Shown here piece by piece: positions 24,045-34,387 of a DNA stretch of 64,000 bases. The notes beneath the pieces are model-generated. The model was not told the DNA's origin and made no database searches. It saw nothing but the letters and a program-made list of their open reading frames with translations. The DNA lies in contig JASAND010012799.1 of assembly GCA_030248195.1 (NCBI GenBank), forward strand, positions 1 to 64,000, written 5' to 3'. Position 1 is the first letter of the stretch. Each line of letters starts with the position of its first letter. The position numbers were made by a program, and so were the translations under genes. The DNA comes from Trissonchulus latispiculum (Eukaryota; Nematoda; Enoplea; Enoplida; Ironidae).

Positions 24045-24602
24045 TTAATCGAGCCCTTCCTCGTCTACGCCTTTTGTCTTTTCTGGTAGTACCACCGTCG
24101 CCAGGTCAGTGTTCTTTTCAATTGCTCGCTTTAGGGCTGCTTCTTCGGTCGAAAAATTATGCTCGTAGTCTGCTTGCTCCTCCAGAACCTTTTCAATGAG
24201 TGGGTCGTCCAGGAACTGTTTGCAACGTTGGATGTGAGCATAGATTAGTCTGTTCAACTCCACCCTAATTAAGGGTCTGAGTTCATTATAGGCCTCAACT
24301 TCAGCTATAGCCTCGGTATTTCCATCAGTGAGGTACTCCTGGGTTAATCGTCCCATTCTTCGTTCGTACTTCTCCTCAGCCTGCCGAACAAGCTCATTCC
24401 AAAATTCACCAATCGGTCTTAATACTGTACTGCTAGAGTCACTACTTCTTGAAGATTCCGTGCTTGCATCCGACTCAGAATCCTCGTAGTCTGGTTGGGC
24501 ACTGTGAACGTTCTGCACATGGCGCTGTAGGTTAAATGCTCTGGTGAACATCTGACCACATTGGCCACACTGGTATGATTTATTGTCATCACAACTGTAC
24601 AT
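24045..24602 (-). CDS. C2H2 zinc-finger protein of the palindrome, left copy
   Basis: A complete 185-residue ORF. Residues 10-33 form one classical C2H2 finger (YQCGQCGQMFTRAFNLQRH then VQNVH; C-x2-C-x12-H-x4-H). Residues 37-60 are an acidic/Ser-rich linker. Residues 64-175 look like an all-helical domain rich in charged residues, with EFWNELVRQAEEKYERRM, ELRPLIRVELNRLIYAHI and a C-terminal EEAALKRAIEKN. The general layout (single finger, acidic linker, helical tail with EAxxxAI) resembles multicopy orphan proteins seen in many invertebrate genomes. I infer a mobile-element protein but cannot name the family. It differs from the right copy by a few substitutions and small indels (…SSSTVLRP versus …SGSTVRP), both in frame. 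The ATG is the first in the frame and lies about 255 bp from the palindrome centre. Confidence 0.85.
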   Translation of the reverse strand: MYSCDDNKSYQCGQCGQMFTRAFNLQRHVQNVHSAQPDYEDSESDASTESSRSSDSSSTVLRPIGEFWNELVRQAEEKYERRMGRLTQEYLTDGNTEAIAEVEAYNELRPLIRVELNRLIYAHIQRCKQFLDDPLIEKVLEEQADYEHNFSTEEAALKRAIEKNTDLATVVLPEKTKGVDEEGLD

Positions 24603-25117
24603 TTTTGTTCTGATTGGGTTTCAATGTAAGCTTAATAGATTTGGGTGTCTCGTTGCGTTTGTTGCTCGCGCTTTTATTGATTTTCCTGTTTTTATGTACT
24701 TTGTTGTATTGATTTTCGGTTGGAGTCACTCAGAGTAAATACCGAGCTGCACTGAGTAAACACCGAGTAAATGCCGAGCCGTCTGAGTAATCTAGGAGTA
24801 ATGATGGAAAATTTCAAAATTTCCGCTTTTATTGGTTCACTGCACTCGATGTCGTCGCGACGACTTCGAGTGCAGTGAACCAATAAATGCGGTAATTTTG
24901 AAATTTTCCATCATTACTCCTAGATTACTCAGACGGCTCGGCATTTACTCGGTGTTTACTCAGTGCATACTCGGTATTTACTCCGAGTGACTCTTACCGC
25001 AAATCAATACGACAAAGTACATAAAAACAGGAATCAAAATCAATAAAAGCTCGAGCAACAAACGCAACGAGACACCCAAGTCGATAAAGCTTACATTGAA
25101 ACTCAATCAGAACTAAA
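24603..25117. promoter_or_regulatory. Palindrome centre, putative bidirectional promoter
   Basis: 515 bp between the divergent zinc-finger ORFs. It contains the loop-less centre and clusters of GAGTAA/ACCGAG words (ctgagtaaacaccgagtaaa and variants). A weak TATA-like tacataaaaac lies about 100 bp before each ATG (25018 on the right). Being self-complementary, the two directions share almost the same sequence. Promoter function is inferred from position only. Confidence 0.4.
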
Positions 25118-25672
25118 ATGTCCAGTTGTGATGACAATAAAGCATACCAGTGTGGCCAATGTGGTCAGATGTTCACCAGAGCATTTAACCTACAGCGCCA
25201 TGTACAGAACGTTCACAGTGCCCAACCAGACTACGAGGACTCAGAGTCGGATGCAAGCACGGAATCTTCAAGAAGTAGTGATTCTGGCAGTACAGTAAGA
25301 CCGATTGGTGAATTTTGGAATGAGCTTGTTCGGCAGGCTGAGGAGAAATACGAACGAAGAATGGGACGATTAACCCAGGAGTACCTCACTGATGGAAATA
25401 CCGAGGCTACAGCTGAAGTTGAGGCCTATAATGAACTCAGACCCTTAATTAGGGTGGAGTTGAACAGACTAATCTATGCTCACATCCAACGTTGCAAGCA
25501 GTTCCTGGACGACCCACTCATTGAAAAGGTTCTGGAGGAGCAAGCAGACTACGAGCATAATTATTCGACCGAAGAAGCAGCCCTAAAGCGAGCAATTGAA
25601 AAGAACACTGACCTGGCGACGGTAGTACTACCAGAAAAGACAAAAGGCGTAGACGAGGAAGGGCTCGATTAA
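25118..25672 (+). CDS. C2H2 zinc-finger protein of the palindrome, right copy
   Basis: A complete 184-residue ORF, near-identical to the left copy and transcribed away from it. Same architecture: finger at residues 10-33 with all four ligands present, acidic/Ser linker, helical tail ending KTKGVDEEGLD. Differences from the left copy are mostly conservative (MSSCDDNKAY versus MYSCDDNKSY; EATAEV versus EAIAEV; HNYS versus HNFS). Both reading frames survive while non-coding parts of the arms have indels. That suggests purifying selection or recent arm homogenisation. DNA or RNA binding is inferred from the finger. Confidence 0.85.
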   Translation: MSSCDDNKAYQCGQCGQMFTRAFNLQRHVQNVHSAQPDYEDSESDASTESSRSSDSGSTVRPIGEFWNELVRQAEEKYERRMGRLTQEYLTDGNTEATAEVEAYNELRPLIRVELNRLIYAHIQRCKQFLDDPLIEKVLEEQADYEHNYSTEEAALKRAIEKNTDLATVVLPEKTKGVDEEGLD

Positions 25673-26231
25673 GAACAAATAAGGTTGAAACACATAAATG
25701 GAGCAACAACGGAGCAGGTTCGGAGCAGGCTCGGAGTAAGCTCGGTGTAGTCTGTGTTAACTCGGAGCTAATTTGGAGTGGCTCAAATACGAAACGTAGG
25801 ATTAATAACGTTCGGAAAGCAACAAGATCTGATTATGGATGGACGATTAAAGCTATATACAGGAGCTCGATGTATGCACGGAGTATTGCAGGAGTGACTC
25901 GATCACGCAAAAGGCATAGCTGTAAAGGGTGATCGGGAAATTGGGTGATATGCCTCGTAGTATCTCAGGGAATTACTATGTCTGGGTGTTTGTATGGGCG
26001 TACGGGATGTATGAAAAAAAACTGGTAGCATGACTGGACGTATGACTGACAGTATGAGTGGGAGTACTGGTCGTGTGCTAGAGGTACTGGAGGTAGGGTT
26101 TAAAAACTATAAAAAGGGTGAAATATCTGATGGCGTCAGTCTGACTTGATCTGTCGTCGCGAGCGGTCGGTTTCAAAAGAGCTCTGAAGTATATAATTTT
26201 CGTATAAATTCTGGAAGATACAAAACCCAAG

Positions 26232-26313
26232 ATGGAAAGTTTTGTCTGTGAAATCTGTGGAAAATGTTTATCGGGAGAGATAATCGCAGACATGACATGC
26301 AAAAGTATAGCAG
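26232..26313 (+). pseudogene. Short C2H2 zinc-finger exon, broken (right arm)
   Basis: ATG at 26232 starts MESFVCEICGKCLSGE, then the frame is lost after a small deletion (taatcgcag, where the left arm has taatcttagcag). A TATA-like gtatataattttcg lies about 40 bp upstream of the ATG in this arm, and the donor AGCAG|GTGACA follows. Compare the left copy at 23406-23490. Confidence 0.55.
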
Positions 26314-27582
26314 GTGACAGTTGGCAACCATAGGACTGTTTGGTTGAAGTTTGGTTGCCTCCCATGTTAAATATATGATTATATTAGAGCCTCCCAGTGA
26401 ACCTCCAGGAGATAGCCTTTTTAAAATGAGATTATGCTAAGATTTTGAAGAACTCTCTGTACAAAATATATGATTATATTAGAACCTCCCTTGAACCTCC
26501 AGGAGATTGCCTCTGATTATATTAGAGCCTCCCAAAATTATTCAAGTGAAATTCAAAAGCTTGTACGTACAAAATATATGATTATTTCAGAGCCTCCCAG
26601 AAATTATTGAGGTTCCAGATAAGATTCAAGAAAATTATATAAGAGCCTCCAAAATTCAGGCAAAATTTAACCTTTAAAAGCTTGTACGTACAAAATATAT
26701 GATTATTCGAGAGCCTCCAGCTAATTCCATATTAGAAAACTACTTGAGAGAAAGCTTATGCATGTAACTATATGATTATTTAAGAGCCTCCCAAAAATGA
26801 TTGAGGTTCCAGGTGAGATCCTTTTAAGACCCCCTGTAATTATATGATTAAATTGGAGCCTCCCAGTGAGTTGCTATTACAGAAAATATTAGCGAGGGAC
26901 GTAATAAATATATGATCAAATTGGAGCCTCCCGAAAATAAAGCCTCTGACCTCTGACAAAAAGTTGGTGTGAAAAAAGTTTGGGAAAAGTTTGAAAAAAG
27001 TTTGGAAAAAGTTGAGAAAGTTTTTGAGAATGTTTAAAAAGTTTCGTAGAAGATTGTTGACAACCAAACAAAAGCTTGCATGAAGTTTGGCTACCTCCCT
27101 GTCTTAAAGATATGATAAGAGAAAAAGGTTGGAAAAGTTTGAGAAAAAGTTTGGCAGCCTGGAAGTTTGTTGCTTCTTGACATCCTCCCTATAGTGTCAG
27201 AACGTAGCGCTATAACAGGAGGCTATCATTTTCTATGCATTTCATATGATTAGCAAAAGTCTCCAACTGACCGTTGCCATGGCAACCATGGGATCCAAAA
27301 GAGCCTCCAAAAAGCCTCCCAAAATAGGCTGAAAAGAGCGGTCAATTGTCCTCACATATACATACTACTTAGGATTTAAGGCTAGTTAGAATTTCAAGGT
27401 CATAGTTGTTACAATCCTTAGGCAGTAAACCACTTCAAAGCTATTTCAATTTAAGGCTAAGGGTATAGAATTCATTATAGCTACAAGTGTGTAAAAGCGC
27501 ATAGCCAGTAGAAGCCAGAACTATTAGCTAAGTGTGCTGGAACCTGGGTTTTTATACTACTTGCAATAGAACTATATTTGGA

Positions 27583-28136
27583 TCTTTTCAGGATAACCCC
27601 CCCCAGGCCCAGATTCCGCAGAACTTGACCAAATGAGCTGAAATTCGGTATGGGTATGTTTTCGACCACGCTGATTTCAAATATCGCAAAATTTTTTGAT
27701 TTCGCGAAATTCGATTTTTTTTCGATTTGTAAGGGGGGACCAAGTGGAACCGAAAAATTTTTTGTCTTCGATTTTGCTGAAAAGTTGTGTACAGGGGTTT
27801 TCGGGGTCGTAGAACACGAATCTGAAGTCCGTTTTTCGATTCAGCATTTCGTTAGCTCAGTATAAGTTAAACTTGTAAGCTTAAGATGTAAGCTTATACT
27901 GAGCTGACGAAAAGCTGAATTGAAAAACGGACTTCAGAGTCGTGTTCTACGACACCGAAAACCCTTTCAGCAAAATCGAAGACAAAATTTTTGGGTCCCC
28001 TTTTGAATCGAAAAATCTTCGCGAAATTTCGTGAAATTTTAGAAACTCAGCGTGGATCGTATACCCCTGCCAAATTTCAGCTCATTTGGTCAAGTTTTTG
28101 CAGAATCTGGAAGTTTTTTTTTTTTATCCTGAAGAG
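27583..28136. mobile_element. Foldback element, GGGGGACCAAG family, copy 3
   Basis: The termini are ttcaggataa (27587) and ttatcctgaa (to 28133). Arms pair throughout (cttgaccaaatgagctgaaa with tttcagctcatttggtcaag; ggggggaccaagtggaaccg with its partner) around a centre near 27868. It inserted into the right flank of the palindrome only, so it is younger than the inverted duplication. The accaaatttcgtcgtg-free core near 27650 (ttcgaccacgctgatttcaaa) recurs at about 35005. Confidence 0.8.
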
Positions 28137-28530
28137 TTCCATATTTAGTCCAGGCCGCTTAAAACTACTTACTTAAATTAATTTCATTTATTTATTATAT
28201 TTGCGTTTTAATCAGTTTAATTGCATAATTACTTGTCAAATATTTGCACACTGTTCGAATTCCAAAGCTGGAGACTTCTAAATTAAATATATATATTTTG
28301 TACTTTTGCACTAACTTTGCAGTTAGAGAATCTGATGGGGCCCCAAACTATTGACCTGTTCATTTGACCTTTCCACTTTTCTTTAATACAGACCAACGTC
28401 TCAGCAGGAGAGCAATTAAAGGATTAATTTTCTCTTCCAGTTTTGGGGGGCCCCACCAGATTCTTACAAGCCAAAATTCAACATTCTTTAGCAAATTTTA
28501 GCGATTTTTTTTCCAAAAATATTTTCCTAA

Positions 28531-30060
28531 TTTTCAGCTACAGATGTAACAAATTTGCAATTTTTGCTGGATTTTTGGTTGATCCCCTTAAAATCTTTGC
28601 ATGTTTCGGAGGTAGACCCCTCGCTGGCGTCGGGGTACACCTCTCCAGAATCAGATTCCGTGTATGAGTATTAGTAAAAAATAAGCCAGGGAAGGGGGTA
28701 ACAAAATTGCTCGATTTTTCTTCCCCAAACCGGAGAATCTAGTACCTAACGACTCCGCAAAAGAATCTCCAGGAAATTTGTGATAACCAGAGTTATACTA
28801 AAACTTCTCAACGTCCTAGACAACTAGACAAAGTTTTGCAGGGGCCAGGTGCATCCCACTTTTTATAATGACTGAAACGGTAAAACTAACAGCCCTCCCC
28901 CCTTCATCAGTAGCAATCAAACGACATAAAGCTTAATTTAATTAGAAACTCATTCATATAGGAGTCATTAGGGGTTTGAGTAGTTTCTGTCACAATCAAC
29001 TGTTAGTCTTCCTTTTCAATCAAACTTCTGTGGAAAGGGTGGAGCAGCCACTAATTTTATGAATCATCATGTCTCTGAGAAAATTAGTTTAGTTTGCCTC
29101 ATTCTTTGATAATTAATAAAATTTTTTGAGGACAATGTGATCCAGCTTTCTATGCCGAACACCTGGGGCTTACAGAACCAGTCCACGTGCAATTGCGGGC
29201 TTAAGTCACTCTTAAATCGTGTAGTTTTCACTGATTCGCAGTAAATTCGTAAATTTGTCTAAAAATAAATTGCTATAACGGCGGAGTAACAATTTTGGTA
29301 AAATCCACCATTTACCTTCATTCCTACATTAGGTAAGTGTTAACAGATGCCCTGGATAAATCACCATCTAGGGTTTACTTGTCCTGTAGAAATTATCATT
29401 TATAATTTTGAGTATATAATTGCAATTTACAAAATTTTAATTTATTTCAGCATTGTAGTGCTATACTTAATGTAGTTCCAGTTATTATACATACTGTATG
29501 TTGTAGTCATCAAAAACCGTTTTGTAACAGCAAAGCTACCGTTATGTCATGAGACGTACACTTTCACACAAAGCAGGAAATGTTCAGATAAAGCAAGAAA
29601 ACTCAAAATGAATCAAGATATATATTAATTGAAATAAAGTAAAATGAATAAGCTAAGGTTGTAAAATTGTAAATATGCCTAACTATACAGTGTAAAGTTT
29701 TCGAATTTCGGGGCAAATTTGACCATCTAGATAATTATTGTTTTGTACATTGCTCGGTTATAAATTTTCTGAAGCAAAAAGATGCAATTAGTCAGAAGGC
29801 TAATTACCATCAAATTAACTTGGACTAAGTAGCAAGACTTTGCTGGCAACTCCTACGGTTGTATTAAACTTCAACCATCACCATGTAAAATGATAATTAG
29901 ACACGGCAAGCAACAACAGAGCTAAAAGGAAACTATATAAGAAGATTAGAGTTAGCCAAGTGCAAATGATGCAACCTACATACAGCATGTTAAAATCTCT
30001 CTACCCGTGGTTCCTTGATAGTCAATGTCTTTGCAAGAAAACATTATATAACGAGAAAAA
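28531..30060. other. Non-coding, no gene seen
   Basis: 28610-28660 shares a tcgctggcgtcggggt-type block with about 9770-9810. The rest is AT-rich DNA without a supported ORF. Confidence 0.4.
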
Positions 30061-30066
30061 GAAATA

Positions 30067-30137
30067 GATGTACCGGGAATCGAGCCATTGACCTTCAGAT
30101 TCGTCGACTAGAATGCTACCACTGCGCTACACAGGTC
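30067..30137 (-). pseudogene. tRNA-like relic
   Basis: On the minus strand, A-box-like tagcgcagtggtagcat and B-box-like ggctcgattcc are spaced as in a tRNA. The acceptor stem (GACCTGT versus GTACATC) and anticodon stem do not pair properly and there is no U33. Probably a decayed tRNA or the head of a SINE. Confidence 0.5.
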
Positions 30138-30255
30138 ATAAATTCCATTTTAGTTGGTGCTGTCACTTGCCTCCTTGCAGCCTGCATACTAATGCACAGC
30201 GTATGACGCTTGTCGCGAGTCTACGGACAGTAAGTATTCAGTACTTCTAATGCTG

Positions 30256-30508
30256 ATTTCATAGTTCCAGTCGCGAGTAGACAAGCGTAGACGACACACG
30301 TCGACGTGCGTAGACGCGCTCCGAAGCGCCTGTCATGCTACAGTTGGAGGCGTCGACGTCTAATCTTATCACCACCGTAGAAGCCATTACAGGCTTCGAC
30401 TCGACTCGTCGCGCCCATGTTACCCATCACAGTTTACGTCGACGCCTTAGTGTTTGTAGACGCACGTCGACGCGCGTCACACTTGCGTACGTGACTATGA
30501 AATCACCT
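30256..30508. repeat. Small inverted repeat with GTCGAC-rich interior
   Basis: The left end tgatttcatagt and right end actatgaaatca are inverted. Inside, words like gtagacgcacgtcgacgcg and their inverses recur. About 253 bp, probably a MITE, with no TSD seen. Confidence 0.55.
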
Positions 30509-31090
30509 TTACGCAACAGTTTCCTTCAGGCTAATATAGCTTTATACTAATTTACTTGCAACAATATAGGTTCTGTGGTCTTGAAAAACACAAACCATCT
30601 TATCACTTTCCCCAAATATCACACACATTTGGCAGTTTCTTTTTGTGACACATATCAAAATCTTTGATGGTATATGCTTCACATTCACAGACACACAAAA
30701 CATTAAAAAGTGTCTTACCCAACTAACATGTAAGAAAAACACTGTTAGAAATCTGTTTATATGACTGTTGATTTATTACAGGCTCAACGTGCAGTTAACG
30801 TCACATTCTAAAGGATTTTTCAGAAAGCAGAACAATAGAGAGAGGTCGTATATTAAAAACTAAATAAGTAAAAGTTCATTTTTCTTTTTTGAGTTAGCTT
30901 TGAGCAACAGCTGTGCCCTGAACGGGCGAAAACTGATGGAAACGAGCAAAGACAAAGGAAAAGTAAAAGCTTTAATACAAAAATCTCATTTACTGAATGC
31001 CGGCTGAGTCTAATTTCCGCTTTTCTGACCTACAAAAAAGCTGCTCTGACCGAATGCTAATATATTATCAAGAGTGCATAATTGCACTAT
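30509..31090. other. Non-coding, no gene seen
   Basis: No supported ORF or repeat structure recognised. Confidence 0.35.
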
Positions 31091-31179
31091 TATTAAGAAG
31101 AAGAGTAAGCCACTAGAGGGCTTCTCTTCACTGTATTGCGTAACGATGCTCCGCCCACAATACGCGAATGTTCCCCCGT

Positions 31180-31790
31180 TTGGGGGGGGGGGTCGACCAA
31201 ATCGACATTGCATACCCCCCTCCACTTGGGGGGGGGGGGGGGGGTAGCAGAAAAGAGGTCCCCGTTTGGTGGAGGGGTAGCCAACAGCCAATCAGATTGC
31301 AGAAACCACCCCTCCGTTTGGTGGGGGGGGGGGTAGAGCAGAGGATTACGGTAGTTTTTGTTCTATTCGAAAATGGGTCCCGTTTGGTGGGGGGTAGCAA
31401 TGAGAGGTCCCCGTTTCGTGGGGGGGATAGGCAAAATAGGTCCCCGTTCGGGGGGGGGGGGTCGCCAACAGCCAATCAGATTGCAGAAACCCCCCCTCCG
31501 TTTGGTGGGGGGGGGGGTAGAGCAGAGGATTACGGTAGTTTTTGTTCTATTCGAAAATGGGTCCCGTTTGGTGGGGGGGGGGGTAGCAAAGAGAGGTCCC
31601 CGTTTGGTGGGGGGGGGGGTAGCAATGAGAGGTCCCCGTTTCGTGGGGGGGATAGGCAAAATGGGTCCCTGTTTGGGGGGGGTCGCTGAAAGAGGTCCCC
31701 GCGTAGGGGGGGGGGGGGGTCACAAAAAGTGGTTCCCGTTTGGGGGGGTCGCCAACAGCCAGTCAGAATGAGCAAAACTTAGCCTGCTTG
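31180..31790. repeat. G-tract minisatellite (G-quadruplex-prone)
   Basis: Units of about 35 bp, gtccccgtttggtgggggg with 8-14 G then tagcaa(a/t)gaga, occur many times. A higher-order block of about 190 bp (agccaatcagattgcagaaa ... ttctattcgaaaatgggtcc) is present twice (from about 31278 and 31468). Long Gly/Pro-rich ORFs on both strands are by-products of the repeats. Confidence 0.85.
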
Positions 31791-31826
31791 AGCGACCCCT
31801 CCCCCGAACGGGGACCCCTTTCAGCG

Positions 31827-33320
31827 CAGAGTTGTATGCGGGCCGCGGGTACCCGCGGGGCGGGGCGGGGCGGGCCAAATTTTGCTACCCGCGCGGGCCG
31901 CGCGGGCCGATGCGGGCCGATTTTGGGCTACTTTCATGGGGATAATTTTGCTTTCTAGAGATTTCACACATACCAAATTATATACAAAAGAAGGTAATAT
32001 TTCAGATTTTTAAACACTAGTTGACTTCGTTATGCCATTCGACACATCAGCATGTACTATATTACTCAGTTTGCATAATCAATCAGCGTATTGAGTAATA
32101 ACCTGTAGAGTAAACATAAACCAGTGAAAACTACAGGTTTTATTTGTATTGAAGTGTAGCTTGTAATCAATTAGACCAAAGTATCTTCAGTGAAAAATAT
32201 CAACGATGTCCTGCAGAAATAAGTCGAAAAGTATTTATCATCTACAAAAGTCAATCCTGTGGTTTCTACTGGAACCTTTGTGAGTGTTTATGTAGCACTG
32301 AAAGTCGGGGGTAGCATATTTGCCGAAATATTATTTTTAAAAGCTTTAACGCCTATTTTCATTGGCGCAGAAACTGAATTTTTAATTTAATTTCGGAAAT
32401 TCGTGCTTTTGCACATAAATAAATATAAATCCATGATAACTTCTTACTGAAGACTTACTTACTTAATTCATTTAACTTTCATTCACAACTTCTTGCTGAA
32501 GACTAGTTCATTTAAGGTCAATGACAGCCGAATGAAGTTCCACAGCATAGGGCGTTATGGAGAAAATTGTCTGCGATTGTTGCGGCGTCGCAGCTTTGGC
32601 GCTTTCAATACCAATTTTTATTTTCCTACAATTAATAGCTGGTTATAAGCTCGTCAAGTGCTGAACGAACTCGCTGTCAAGGAAAATGCGTCAAACATTT
32701 GCGTAAAAATGAACAAAATCCCTGCCCAAAACATTTTTCATGGTGTACCCTTTTAATAACACGTTCACTAGTAATACCATTTTTGGTTAATTACTTCATA
32801 GACTAATACTATTTTAATATACTATATACACACTCACAAACAAAAATATAAATAATACGGGAATAATTCCTCCTCCTGTACACACTAAAAGCCGCATGAA
32901 TATTTTGCTTTGCACACTAAAAAAATTTTTCTCTGTAAACTACATACATGTTAAAGCTAGCCTGACTCAAGGGTGGGTCAGTAGTTTGCCAGTAGGAATC
33001 AGACTGACCCACCAATGGCTCAGTAGTACTGAACGTGTTAAGGGAAGATAGGCTTTTATTACCACTTTAAGAACAGTAATTCGGTAGACAACAAAGTTCA
33101 AATTAAACGGACAGAAAAATTTGCCGGACCCGGAAGTATCTTTCAAAATACAACAGTTTTGGTGCTCAGGTACTACATAGTTAGCAATTTGTATGTGCGG
33201 GTACCTGCGGGCCGATTTACACGTGTGCGGGCCGCGGGCCGGAGTGTTGCGGGCCGCGGTCATGAGGTGCGGGCTGCGGGCCGGGCGCGGGCCGGAAAAA
33301 TCGGCCCGCACACAACTCTG
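31827..33320. mobile_element. hAT-like non-autonomous element, 8-bp TSD
   Basis: TIRs cagagttgtatgcgggccgc (left) and ...cggcccgcacacaactctg (right). The exact 8-bp direct repeat TTTCAGCG flanks both sides (31819-31826, 33321-33328). An 8-bp TSD together with CAG...CTG ends is the hAT signature. The subterminal regions are GCGGGCC-rich and the 1.2-kb interior is AT-rich. It holds a diverged relative of the 13238-13934 element at 32080-32290. No transposase ORF remains. Confidence 0.85.
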
Positions 33321-33532
33321 TTTCAGCGACCCCCCCCCCCAAACGGGGACCACTTTTGGCTACCCCCATCAAACGGGGACCACTTTCGGCTACCCCCCCC
33401 CACCAAACGGAGGGGGGTATGCTTGTCGAACCCTCCCTCCCCAAACGGGGGAACATTCGCGTATTGTGGTCGGAGCACCGTTACGCAATGCCAAGAAGAG
33501 GAGCCCTCTAGTGGCTTACTCTTCTTCTAATA

Positions 33533-34383
33533 TATAGGAGAATATCATGGACTCTTGATATTATGTTATCAATATGTTATTACATTGACTCAAAATCTAA
33601 ACTTTGACAACCTTAGCTTCTTGACCCCCCGTGCGTAGGAGTCCCCAAAACTGAGCAGAATAAATATCTAATCAAAACCCAACATCAAAGTGGAATTTGA
33701 TAATTTAAAATATCAAAATTGACATCTCTAAGAACAATTTCGTGATATAAAAATAAAATTGCTCTGTCATTATTCAATTTTAGACTTGCTGATGCTTAAC
33801 ACTAACTTTAGTATTAACTTCAGACCACGTCACCCCAGAGTCAAATTTCGAGTCTATTTAATTTCAACAATTTTAGGGGTGGGTTTGAACCTCAACTCGC
33901 ATCGACCTTCGCAAAACCCAATTCACTAGAACTGAATTCTAATTTCAGAAAGCTACAAAAGGCAGACTCCAGGTTGTAGTTTTCTTTCATCATTAATGGA
34001 AAATTCACCAAAAATGTTTCGGGGAATCGGGATCTGCAGTCACTGAAGTCGCTAGTTGTTACCTTAATAAACCGGTTCTGGGTGCTGTAAATTGTGGACG
34101 AATTACCCATCTGACAGTTAATGCAAGATCAGCGTCTTTACAAATGGGTGAAAAAAGGGAAAATTATAGGTTAACTTCAGCTGTTGAGAATGGAATTAAG
34201 CTGAGACAAATCTCAACTAATGAGGCGACTTACGACCTAGAGCATACAACGAAGCAACTGAAGAAACTCAGAATTTTGATTTATTTCTTTGAACAAAACA
34301 AATTAGCATAAAAAGCGAGTGAGTGATTGGGGCTCTTATGACCCGGTAATGCTATACAACGTAGAAGCGGAAAAACGGAGAAA
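33533..34383. other. Non-coding, no gene seen
   Basis: No ORF, splice site set or repeat that I can support. Confidence 0.35.
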
Positions 34384-34387
34384 TTAA

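Larger units (their letters stand above)
22100..24857 (-). repeat. Left arm of the 5.4-kb palindrome
   Basis: The arm runs from tatataaacccgggttccag (22130) to the centre gtcgtcg|cgacgac at 24857/24858, and is mirrored without a spacer by 24858-27580. It contains, from the centre outward, a zinc-finger ORF (24602-24045), a second finger exon (23490-23406), and subterminal repeats of gggaggctcttaaataatca type (22715-23345). It also has duplicated passages about Phe/Leu-rich frames (22490-22700) that are not coding. Scattered substitutions and indels separate the arms. Confidence 0.93.
24858..27580 (+). repeat. Right arm of the 5.4-kb palindrome
   Basis: Mirror of 22100-24857. It ends near gctggaacctgggtttttat (about 27537-27556), the inverse of the left-arm end. 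The arm sequence is co-linear except for small indels. The subterminal repeats occupy 26360-26935. Confidence 0.93.
21780..28530. repeat. Large inverted repeat enclosing a palindrome
   Basis: The outermost pairing joins 21780-21990 (ggtggggcccccaaaattgg near 21839 and gggccccatcagattctcta near 21953) with 28320-28500 in inverted order. Inside lies the 5.4-kb palindrome (22100-27580). The outer pair has its midpoint near 25147, while the palindrome centre is at 24857. This offset implies about 580 extra bases on the right, which the foldback at 27583-28136 explains. Confidence 0.85.
31091..33532. mobile_element. TIR element TATTA(A)GAAGAAGAGTAAG carrying G-rich repeats
   Basis: Long imperfect TIRs are present. 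agaagaagagtaagccacta plus gagggcttctcttcactgta and gcgtaacgatgctccgccca (left, 31097-31165) pair with the inverted right end (33445-33532). Just inside both ends sit (ccccgtttgggg)-type blocks. The left side continues as a G-rich minisatellite and the middle is occupied by the nested hAT-like element 31827-33320. Without that insert the element would be about 940 bp. TSD uncertain. Confidence 0.75.

Noticed and set aside
22100..27580. Palindrome as an assembly or library fold-back artefact
   Set aside because: The arms differ by substitutions and in-frame indels, and one flank has an independent insertion, which an artefact would not show. Long-read confirmation would still be useful.
30067..30137. 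Functional tRNA
   Set aside because: Acceptor and anticodon stems fail to pair and U33 is missing.
31168..31775. Gly- and Pro-rich ORFs of 98-173 codons on both strands
   Set aside because: They follow from the G-tract minisatellite period. All frames are open because the unit lacks stops.
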